Assembly: GCA_903900155.1 (NCBI GenBank)
Contig: CAIUMD010000007.1
Coordinates: 1 to 64,000, forward strand
Direction: 5' to 3'
Source of the DNA: an uncultured Caulobacterales bacterium
Lineage (GTDB): Bacteria; Pseudomonadota; Alphaproteobacteria; Caulobacterales; Caulobacteraceae
Length of the DNA: 64,000 bases
The notes beneath the pieces were generated by a model. It did no database searches and had not been told where the DNA came from. It saw only the letters and a program-made list of their open reading frames with translations. Shown piece after piece: positions 57,773 to 64,000 of the stretch. Positions within the stretch are counted from its first letter, which is position 1; the number at the start of each line of letters is the position of its first letter. Position numbers and translations under genes: made by a program.

Positions 57773-58339
57773 TTAGACCTGCATGATCTCTTGTTCTTTG
57801 ATTTTCAAGGCCTCGTCGACTCGCTTGATGGCTTCGTCGGTCAACTTCTGGACCTCGGTTTCCATCTTCTTGCGCTCGTCCTCGGCGATAGCGCCGTCCT
57901 TCTCGGCCTTCTTCAGGTCGTCATTGGCGTCGCGGCGGACGTTACGGACGGCGATCTTCTGCTGCTCGGCGTATTTGCCGGCGATCTTCGAAAGATCCTT
58001 GCGGCGCTCTTCGGTCAGCGGCGGGATCGGAATGCGCAGATTCTGACCTTCGACGACCGGGTTCAGGCCCAGGCCCGACGCACGGATCGCCTTCTCGACC
58101 GAGACGACGACGCCACGATCCCAGACGCTGACATTGATCTGGCGCGGCTCGGGCACGCTGACCGAGGCCACCGCGTTCAGCGGCGTGGTCGAGCCATAGG
58201 CTTCGACCATCACCTGGTCCAGCAGGCTGGCCGACGCGCGGCCGGTACGCAGGCTGCCGAACTCTTCCTTCAGAGCGGCGACGGCCTTGTCCATGCGATC
58301 GCGGTAGCGCGACAGGACGGGTTTTTCGGCGGCGGCCAT
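57773..58339 (-). CDS. frr: Ribosome recycling factor
   Basis: With EF-G it splits post-termination ribosomes. The protein is 188 residues. Conserved stretches: [27 protein letters not shown] (as [19 protein letters not shown]), [32 protein letters not shown] (as [17 protein letters not shown]), [11 protein letters not shown] and [13 protein letters not shown]. pyrH lies 24 bp upstream on the same strand. Confidence 0.97.
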   Translation of the reverse strand: MAAAEKPVLSRYRDRMDKAVAALKEEFGSLRTGRASASLLDQVMVEAYGSTTPLNAVASVSVPEPRQINVSVWDRGVVVSVEKAIRASGLGLNPVVEGQNLRIPIPPLTEERRKDLSKIAGKYAEQQKIAVRNVRRDANDDLKKAEKDGAIAEDERKKMETEVQKLTDEAIKRVDEALKIKEQEIMQV

Positions 58340-58363
58340 GAGGCTCTCCTCGCTTCTATATGG

Positions 58364-59101
58364 TTAGGCGGCGCGGTCGGAGACCACGGTGTGCGTCCCC
58401 TCGCCTCGCAGGACGTTCAGCAGGTTGCCGCGTCCCTTGATCGAGAAGACCACGATCGGAATATTGCTGTCGCGCATCAGCGCCACGGCCGAGGCGTCCA
58501 TGACCCGCAGGTCCTTGGCCAGGACGTCCATATAGGTCAGGTGGTCGTAGCGCTCGGCCGTCGGATCCTTCTTGGGATCGGCGGTGTAGACGCCATCGAC
58601 GCTGGTGCCCTTGAACAGGGCGTCGCACTGCATCTCGGCCGCGCGCAGGGCGGCGGCGGTGTCGGTGGTGAAGAACGGGTTGCCGGTGCCGGCGGCGAAG
58701 ATCACCACACGGCCCTTTTCCAGGTGACGCTGGGCGCGGCGGCGGATGTAGGGCTCGCAGACCGTGGCCATCGGGATGGCCGACTGCACGCGGGTCTGGA
58801 CGCCGATGCGCTCCAGGGCGTCCTGCATGGCCAGGGCGTTCATCACGGTGGCCAGCATGCCCATATAGTCGGCGCTGGAGCGCTCCATGCCCTTGGCCGC
58901 GCCGGCCATGCCGCGGAAGATGTTGCCGCCGCCGATCACCAGGCACAGCTCGACGCCCGACTTCATGATCTCGGCCACGTCCTGGGCGACGGATCCGACG
59001 GTGTTGGTGTCGATACCGTAGGGCGTGTCGCCCATCAGGACCTCGCCAGACACCTTCAGCAGGATACGGCGGTATTTCTGAGGTGCGTTGGTATCGGACA
59101 T
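58364..59101 (-). CDS. pyrH: UMP kinase
   Basis: It phosphorylates UMP to UDP, feeding RNA, UDP-sugar and lipid A synthesis. The protein is 245 residues. Motifs: [35 protein letters not shown] (as [14 protein letters not shown]), [34 protein letters not shown] and [20 protein letters not shown] (in part). It begins the pyrH-frr-uppS run after a 194-bp gap holding the tsf terminator. Confidence 0.97.
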   Translation of the reverse strand: MSDTNAPQKYRRILLKVSGEVLMGDTPYGIDTNTVGSVAQDVAEIMKSGVELCLVIGGGNIFRGMAGAAKGMERSSADYMGMLATVMNALAMQDALERIGVQTRVQSAIPMATVCEPYIRRRAQRHLEKGRVVIFAAGTGNPFFTTDTAAALRAAEMQCDALFKGTSVDGVYTADPKKDPTAERYDHLTYMDVLAKDLRVMDASAVALMRDSNIPIVVFSIKGRGNLLNVLRGEGTHTVVSDRAA

Positions 59102-59216
59102 GGGACCGCTATTCCTGAGTCGTCGGCACGCACATTACGGTGCGTTCTACAGAAGTGGGATGTGTTTTGCCAACCGCGGCCCAGGCTCAAAGAGAGAGTA
59201 GCCGTACGGCAGGCGC

Positions 59217-59252
59217 AAAAAAGGCGCGGCGCGCGTCTAGACGCGCCGCGCC
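59217..59252 (-). terminator. Rho-independent terminator after tsf
   Basis: On the minus strand a long GC stem (59223-59252, centred on TCTAGA; arms GGCGCGGCGCG and CGCGCCGCGCC) is followed by TTTTTT (59217-59222). It lies about 45 bp past the tsf stop codon, after a weaker hairpin at 59263-59285. It ends the rpsB-tsf transcript and isolates pyrH. Confidence 0.9.
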
Positions 59253-59295
59253 CTGATTGTTTGCCGGGATCCTCAAGGACCCCGGCGGCAAAGCC

Positions 59296-60234
59296 TTAGG
59301 CCTGGCCGGTCATCGAGGCGACTTCGGCGGCGAAGTCGTCCTGCTTCTTTTCCACGCCTTCGCCCAGGGCCAGACGGGTGAAGCCCTTCACGGTGATCGG
59401 GGCGCCCAGGGTCTTGGCGGTCTCGGCGACCAGTTGCTCGACGGTCTGGTCCGGGTTCATGACGAAGGCCTGCTTCAGCAGCACGACTTCTTCCAGGAAC
59501 TTGCGGATACGGCCTTCGATCATCTTTTCGACGACGGCGGCCGGCTTGCCCGATTCCAGCGCCTGCTCGGTGAACACGGCCTTTTCACGCTCGATGGCGG
59601 CAGGGTCCAGATCGTCCGGCGACAGCGACAGCGGGGCGGTCGCGGCGACGTGCATGGCGATCTTGCGGCCCAGGTCGCGCAAGGCGGCCTTGTCGCCGGT
59701 CGACTCGACGGCCACCAGCACGCCGATGCGGCCCAGGTCGGGCGCGGTGGCGTTGTGGATGTACGAGGCGACGACGCCGTTCTCGACGGTCCACTTGGCG
59801 GCGCGACGCACCATCATGTTCTCGCCGATCGTGGCGATCAGGTTCGTCAGGTGGTCCTGAACGGTTTCGCCGCCGGTCAACTTGGCCGCGGTGATGGCGT
59901 CGACCGAACCGTCGGTGCTCAGAGCCGCGCCGGCGATCTGACGGGCAGCGCCCTGGAACAGGTCGTTGCGCGACACGAAGTCGGTTTCGGCGTTCACTTC
60001 GACGGCCGTGGCGGTTTCGCCAGCGCCTTGCTCGGCGGTGGCGACGGCCACCAGGCCTTCGGCGGCGGCGCGGTCGGCCTTCTTGGCGGCCTTGGACAGG
60101 CCCTTGGCGCGCAGCCAGTCGATGGACGCTTCGATGTCGCCGTTGTTTTCCGACAGCGCCTTCTTGCAGTCCATCATGCCGACGCCGGACTTTTCGCGCA
60201 GTTCCTTGACGAGGGCGGCGGTGATCTCAGCCAT
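59296..60234 (-). CDS. tsf: Elongation factor Ts
   Basis: It exchanges GDP for GTP on EF-Tu. The 312-residue protein has the N-terminal UBA-like domain [21 protein letters not shown] and the EF-Tu-contact motif [10 protein letters not shown] near residue 80 (usually TDFVARN). The coiled-coil and C-terminal domains include [22 protein letters not shown] (as [16 protein letters not shown]). It is the second gene of the rpsB-tsf operon. Confidence 0.97.
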   Translation of the reverse strand: MAEITAALVKELREKSGVGMMDCKKALSENNGDIEASIDWLRAKGLSKAAKKADRAAAEGLVAVATAEQGAGETATAVEVNAETDFVSRNDLFQGAARQIAGAALSTDGSVDAITAAKLTGGETVQDHLTNLIATIGENMMVRRAAKWTVENGVVASYIHNATAPDLGRIGVLVAVESTGDKAALRDLGRKIAMHVAATAPLSLSPDDLDPAAIEREKAVFTEQALESGKPAAVVEKMIEGRIRKFLEEVVLLKQAFVMNPDQTVEQLVAETAKTLGAPITVKGFTRLALGEGVEKKQDDFAAEVASMTGQA

Positions 60235-60300
60235 CGAAAATCTCCAGATTCAAACGGTTAGCGACCGAGCCTGCACCCAGCCGTATCTCTAATGCGTAAG

Positions 60301-60375
60301 CGACCGGGCTTGTTAGCCCGGTCGCATGTCAGGGTCGCGACGGCCTCCGCGGCCTGGCCGAGCCAGGCGGGAGGC
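60301..60375 (-). promoter_or_regulatory. Two hairpins in the rpsB-tsf intergenic space
   Basis: CGACCGGGCT at 60301-60310 pairs with AGCCCGGTCG at 60315-60324 around TGTT. A second stem is built on CCTGGC/GCCAGG with GCCTCC/GGAGGC flanks at about 60342-60375. Neither has a T-run on the transcribed strand, so they may attenuate or act as processing or mRNA-stability stems that set S2 and EF-Ts ratios. The role is inferred. Confidence 0.5.
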
Positions 60376-60384
60376 GCGTTGGAA

Positions 60385-61215
60385 TTAGCCTTCGGCCGAT
60401 TCCGGAGCCGCTTCGGCGGCCGGCGCTTCTTCAGCGGCGGCTTCCGGAGCTTCCGGAGCCAGAGCGCGGGCCAGGGCCGGCTCGGTCGGGTTCACGGCGG
60501 CGCCCAGGTCGACGCCGGCGCCGGCCTGGCCAGCGGCCAGGCCGTCCAGGACGGCGTCAGCGATCAGGTCGCAGTACAGCTGCAGGGCGCGGGCGGCGTC
60601 GTCGTTACCCGGGATCGGATAGGTGATGCCGTCCGGATCGCAGTTGGTGTCGAGGATGGCGACCACCGGGATGTTCAGCTTGCGGGCTTCCAGGATCGCG
60701 ATCGCTTCCTTGTTGGTGTCGATCACGAACATGATGTCGGGGATGCCGCCCATGTCCTTGATGCCGCCCAGCGACAGTTCCAGCTTGTCGCGTTCGCGGG
60801 TCAGCTGCAGCAGTTCCTTCTTGGAACGGCCTTGGCCTTCACCCGACAGGACGCCTTCCAGCTCGCGCAGACGCGCGATCGAGCCCGAAACGGTGCGCCA
60901 GTTGGTCAGGGTGCCGCCGAGCCAGCGGTGGTTCACATAGTACTGGGCGCAGCGCTTGGCGGCCGTGGCGACCGGGTCGCTGGCCTGACGCTTGGTGCCG
61001 ACGAACAGCACGCGGCCGCCGGCGGCGGCGACTTCACGGACCTTCACCAGAGCTTGGTGCAGCAGCGGGATCGACTGCGACAGGTCGATGATGTGGATGT
61101 TCGAGCGCGAGCCGAAGATGTAACGATCCATCTTCGGGTTCCAGCGGTGCGTCTGGTGGCCGAAGTGGGCGCCGGCTTCCAGGAGCTGACGCATGGAGAA
61201 TTCGGGAAGAGCCAT
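60385..61215 (-). CDS. rpsB: 30S ribosomal protein S2
   Basis: The 276-residue protein starts [20 protein letters not shown] at ATG 61213-61215. Other S2 signatures are TRRWNPKM-like [40 protein letters not shown] and [21 protein letters not shown] 35-residue Ala/Glu-rich C-terminal extension (about 240-276) goes beyond the bacterial core, as in other alphaproteobacteria. It is first in the rpsB-tsf operon. Confidence 0.97.
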   Translation of the reverse strand: MALPEFSMRQLLEAGAHFGHQTHRWNPKMDRYIFGSRSNIHIIDLSQSIPLLHQALVKVREVAAAGGRVLFVGTKRQASDPVATAAKRCAQYYVNHRWLGGTLTNWRTVSGSIARLRELEGVLSGEGQGRSKKELLQLTRERDKLELSLGGIKDMGGIPDIMFVIDTNKEAIAILEARKLNIPVVAILDTNCDPDGITYPIPGNDDAARALQLYCDLIADAVLDGLAAGQAGAGVDLGAAVNPTEPALARALAPEAPEAAAEEAPAAEAAPESAEG

Positions 61216-61599
61216 CGGGCCTTTATCCTTTTTCCGGTTGAACCTCCGCGGACACCCCCGTTCCAGACCATTCTGGAGCGGGACCGGAACGGCGACGCCG
61301 GGATGTCTCCCCGGCGCAACCGAACGTCCACGTGTGGAATGGCGGCGCAAATAGTCTCTCGGCGGAGAAAAAGCAAGCCCCCAGGCCTCATCGGGGGCGC
61401 GATTGGGGACGACAAGCCGCATCGATCGCACGGTTTGGCTGGCCGCAACGCCGTTTATCGCAACAACCATCCCCGAAGAACCGAGGGATATCCGCCAGCG
61501 CTCCGCAGGACGACCGGAAAGCTGTCGCCATTCCGACATACTGATGTGGCCCCATCGGGTCGGTGACGTCGATACCACGGCATAGCTGCAGGAGGTGTC
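61216..61599. other. Gene-free divergent region with structured rpsB leader
   Basis: About 384 bp separate the rpsB and HAD starts. On the rpsB side two hairpins stand out: CCCGTTCCAGA/TCTGGAGCGGG (61257-61267 with 61272-61282, one G-T wobble) and CGCCGGG/CCCGGCG (61296-61302 with 61310-61316). They would lie in the rpsB 5' UTR and could bind S2 for autoregulation. I see no ORF of merit in the rest. Confidence 0.45.
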
Positions 61600-62250
61600 A
61601 TGCTCGCGGTCTTCGATCTGGACGGAACGCTGCTGAACGGTGATTCCACAGGCCTGTGGCTTTGGGAACGGGTCAAGCGCTCACCACTGCGCGCCCTGGC
61701 CGTTCTGGCCGCGGCCCCCGTCGCCGCGCCCATGGTGATCATGCCGCGCACGCGCCGGGCCGGCGCTTCGATTCTGCTCTGGATCGCGACGGCCGGCCTC
61801 AACGAACAGAAATTACGCGAATCGTGCGCGCGGTTCGGCGAGGCGTTCCGGGCCGGGGGCAGTTCCCTCTCCTGGCGGACCGGCGGCATGACGGCTCTGC
61901 AAGCGCACCTGCGGGCGGGCGACCGCGTCGTGGTGGTTACGGCGGCCCCCGCCATCCTGGCGCAAGCCCTGATCGGACCGCTCGGCCATCCGATTGAGGT
62001 TCTCGGCACCTCGCTCAAGCCGCGCGCCGGCGGCTGGGTCGCCGACATCCACTGCCGTAACCAGCGCAAATGCCAGGCCCTGGCCGAGGCCGGTCACGGC
62101 GAGCAATGGGCCTATGCCTATACCGACAGCCTCGACGACCTGCCGCTGCTGCGCGGCGCCGAGCGGCCGGTCATCGTCAAGGGCGGCAAGGCGGCCGAGC
62201 GGCGGCTGTTCCGGGCGGGGCTGGCGAACGGGCGCGCGGCGGCCTGGTAG
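61600..62250 (+). CDS. HAD-superfamily phosphatase (HAD-IB, SerB-like)
   Basis: This is a predicted phosphomonoesterase of unknown substrate. The 216-residue protein has motif [13 protein letters not shown] with nucleophile Asp at residue 6, motif II VVVTAAP near 110, and motif [17 protein letters not shown] near 168. A hydrophobic cap stretch [18 protein letters not shown] could touch the membrane, as in PGP phosphatase- or CicA-like HAD proteins. AGGAGGTG upstream of the ATG is a strong ribosome-binding site. Confidence 0.86.
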   Translation: MLAVFDLDGTLLNGDSTGLWLWERVKRSPLRALAVLAAAPVAAPMVIMPRTRRAGASILLWIATAGLNEQKLRESCARFGEAFRAGGSSLSWRTGGMTALQAHLRAGDRVVVVTAAPAILAQALIGPLGHPIEVLGTSLKPRAGGWVADIHCRNQRKCQALAEAGHGEQWAYAYTDSLDDLPLLRGAERPVIVKGGKAAERRLFRAGLANGRAAAW

Positions 62251-62317
62251 GGCGAGGGTTCGCACCGATACGCCAGCGCCCATTGCGGACATCCGCCCGC
62301 GAAAGCATTCTTGGCGA

Positions 62318-62860
62318 ATGCGACCGCCAGAAGAGTTCCAGACCGATCGACTAAGGCTGCGCCCGGTCGAATGTTCGGACGCCACGGCGATCTTCAGAAC
62401 CTACGCCGCCGAGGCGGCGCCGACGCGGTTCATGCCCTTCGTCCGCCACCGCGACGAGAACGACAGCTTGGCCTTCGCCCAGCGCTGCGAAGACTGCTGG
62501 ACATCCAGTTCGGCCTTCCCCTGGGCCATCATCGAAAAGATCTCCGGGCGCTTCATGGGCGTCATCGAACTCCGGCTGTCGCCCCCTAAGGCCGATTTTG
62601 GCTACATCCTGGGGGAACCCTTCTGGGGGCGGGGCTTCGCCACCGAAGCGGCGTCGACCGTCGTGGCCTGGGCGATCGCCCAGCACGGCATCTTCCGCGT
62701 ATGGGCCACCTGTCATCCCGACAATGCCGCATCAGCCGCCGTTCTTCGCAAGGTGGGCCTGGCCCATGAGGCCAAGCTCGCCAACTGGGAAGGGCGCCCC
62801 CAACTGAGCGAGACGGTGGGTCCCAGCGACTGCTATGCGCTGACGAGGTCGCCCCGCTAG
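62318..62860 (+). CDS. GNAT-family N-acetyltransferase (RimJ/RimL-like)
   Basis: It probably acetylates an amino group on a protein or small molecule. The 180-residue protein has the RimJ/L opening FQTDRLRLRPVECSDATAIF, the acetyl-CoA region FGYILGEPFWGRGFATEAAS and NAASAAVLRKVGLAHEAKL, all typical of the Acetyltransf_3 family. The start is ATG 62318; the upstream open frame is the shadow of the HAD gene 68 bp away. Substrate unknown. Confidence 0.87.
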   Translation: MRPPEEFQTDRLRLRPVECSDATAIFRTYAAEAAPTRFMPFVRHRDENDSLAFAQRCEDCWTSSSAFPWAIIEKISGRFMGVIELRLSPPKADFGYILGEPFWGRGFATEAASTVVAWAIAQHGIFRVWATCHPDNAASAAVLRKVGLAHEAKLANWEGRPQLSETVGPSDCYALTRSPR

Positions 62861-62882
62861 CTGTTTCCAACCGCCCGCGCCT

Positions 62883-63233
62883 TCAGAACGATTTGCCGTC
62901 CACCCGCTGTGGCTGCAACGCAAAGACGTCGACGTCGTCCAGGGTGCGGACATTGATCGCCACCATCGCCTGGCCGTTCGGCGCGGTCCCGCGACCGAAC
63001 GACTGGATGCCGCAGGTCTCGCAGAAGAAATGCGCAATGTTGTGGGTGTTGAACTTGTATTCAGTCAGAGCGTCCTCGCCGCTCCGCAGCTCGAAAGCGT
63101 CGGTCCCCGCGAAAGCCATGACCGCCCCCAGCTTGCCGCAGCGCGAGCAGTTGCAGCTGATCAGGTCCTCCAGACCCATCTCGACCGCAAAGCGCACGCG
63201 CCCGCACTGACACCCGCCTTCATGCCTGGCCAT
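62883..63233 (-). CDS. GFA/DUF636-family zinc protein
   Basis: The family is named for glutathione-dependent formaldehyde-activating enzyme, but its members' functions are mostly unproven. Of 116 residues, the zinc ligand motifs are GGCQCGRVRF, ISCNCSRCGKLGA and HFFCETCGIQSFGRG. The start is ATG 63231-63233 with GGAGAAGG upstream. It is convergent with the GNAT gene and lies upstream of the end of dnaE on the same strand as dnaE. Confidence 0.87.
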   Translation of the reverse strand: MARHEGGCQCGRVRFAVEMGLEDLISCNCSRCGKLGAVMAFAGTDAFELRSGEDALTEYKFNTHNIAHFFCETCGIQSFGRGTAPNGQAMVAINVRTLDDVDVFALQPQRVDGKSF

Positions 63234-63352
63234 CGACCTTCTCCCTGTTCGTAGCCCGCTTCGGGCGCGTCGCTGCAAGTTCACTCCGGTCTCGAACGTA
63301 TCGCGGGTTCGGATTCCTCCGACTTCGCCAACCCCGAAATAGGAAAATATTC

Positions 63353-64000
63353 CTACACATCCTCCAGCAGCGCCACGCCCGGCGCGGTCTTCAGCGCCCC
63401 CCGCAACGCCGCATCCAGCGCGTAGCGTCCCGGCAGGCGCAGCTCGATCTCGCGGCCGCCGCCGATGGCGGCGACGAAGGTCACCTCGCCGCCCTTTTGG
63501 CCCTGGGCCGGTTCGAGGCGGCGTTTCAGCGCCTCGATCTCGGTGGCCGACGGCGACAGGTGGACCCGCAGGCCGGCCACCACGTTCTCGATGGCTTTCT
63601 CGATCGGCTCGGCGTCGTCGCCGAAGAAGCGGACCTCGCCGTCGCGGGCCTTGGCGCGGACCTTGATGACTACGGCCTTGCCCGGCTCAAGCACGTCGCG
63701 ACACTTCCGCAGGCTCTCAGGCGGAAACAGCACCTCGTACTCGCCGGACGGGTCTGACAACGAGACGAAGGCGAACTTTTCACCGCTTTGCGAGGCGCGC
63801 TCCTGACGGCGACGGACGACGCCGCACATCCGCAGAGCCTCCATGCCGGCCTCGGCCTGCCCCATGGCCTCGGTCACCAGGGCCACGCGCTTGCGGCGCA
63901 GCATGCCGACCACGTCCTCCAGCGGGTGACCGGTCAGGTAGAAGCCGACGGCCGACAGCTCTTCGTCCAGCAGGTCGACCTGGTTCCAGTTCTCGGTCTT
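63353..64000 (-). CDS. dnaE: DNA polymerase III alpha subunit, C-terminal fragment (cut by window edge)
   Basis: This is the main replicative polymerase. Only the last 215 residues are in the window. The reading frame is open from 64000, starting [20 protein letters not shown] (near the domain boundary) and [10 protein letters not shown], which is the DnaE signature before the OB fold. The OB domain covers [20 protein letters not shown] and [17 protein letters not shown]. The tail is DnaE-specific. The GTG at 63913 is not a start. A TAGGAA/TTCCTA palindrome overlaps the stop codon (63340-63355). Confidence 0.93.
   Translation of the reverse strand, partial: KTENWNQVDLLDEELSAVGFYLTGHPLEDVVGMLRRKRVALVTEAMGQAEAGMEALRMCGVVRRRQERASQSGEKFAFVSLSDPSGEYEVLFPPESLRKCRDVLEPGKAVVIKVRAKARDGEVRFFGDDAEPIEKAIENVVAGLRVHLSPSATEIEALKRRLEPAQGQKGGEVTFVAAIGGGREIELRLPGRYALDAALRGALKTAPGVALLEDV

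Overview
The window is GC-rich, densely coded alphaproteobacterial chromosome and looks like Caulobacter or a very close relative. Evidence: a BacA-type bactofilin beginning MFSKQAKS, an RNase E ending in the GWW motif that binds PNPase in Caulobacter, LpxI instead of LpxH, a GAAC-N7-GAAC SOS box before lexA, and the rpsB-to-lpxB order typical of the class. I assign the genus by recognition, not by a search. I see no tRNA, rRNA, insertion sequence, prophage or CRISPR array. This is core chromosome, with a few lineage-specific genes and many intergenic palindromes.

Layout. 1-5.1 kb: anmK (-), tyrS, bcp, an M23 peptidase overlapping the bactofilin gene bacA. 5.4-10.3 kb (-): prfB with a programmed +1 frameshift, PBP1A and amidase AmiC. 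10.8-15.8 kb: RNase E, an M48/TPR periplasmic protease and a DsbA-like lipoprotein. 15.9-20.1 kb: thiS-thiG (-), then aroQ, accB-accC and aat. 20.1-21.1 kb (-): a DUF2155 protein and the NDUFA12-like complex I subunit. 21.4-25.6 kb: a large protein that reads as a decayed class II ribonucleotide reductase, then two secreted pentapeptide-repeat proteins. 25.7-28.4 kb (-): aspS, tpiA. 28.5-38.2 kb: ppiD-trpE, a small membrane protein (-), trpG-trpD-trpC, an acyltransferase, signal peptidase I, a methyltransferase and lexA. 38.3-41.3 kb (-): a PEP mutase/ICL-family protein and ComEC. 41.5-44.2 kb: gltX, gltA. 44.3-61.2 kb (-): a FlhB C-domain-like gene and a FliK-like gene downstream of the envelope supercluster rpsB-tsf-pyrH-frr-uppS-cdsA-dxr-mmpA-bamA-skp-lpxD-fabZ-lpxA-lpxI-lpxB. 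61.6-64 kb: a HAD phosphatase, a GNAT acetyltransferase, a GFA-family protein (-) and the 3' end of dnaE (-).

How the genes work together. Much of the window builds the envelope: lipid A (lpxA, D, I, B, fabZ), outer membrane assembly (bamA, skp, ppiD, M48 protease), peptidoglycan (PBP1A, AmiC, M23, AnmK, UppS), phospholipid (cdsA, accBC) and cytoskeleton (bacA). The rest is translation (tyrS, prfB, aspS, gltX, rpsB, tsf, frr, aat), tryptophan synthesis and the SOS regulator.

The most unusual item is the decayed NrdJ paralogue at 21383-24109: catalytic barrel elements are eroded while the TSCPD domain and part of the zinc ribbon are kept. Also notable are the FliK/FlhB-like pair, the ComEC without a recognisable beta-lactamase-type metal site, the two CxxC-capped pentapeptide proteins and several families of intergenic palindromes, some at convergent gene ends.
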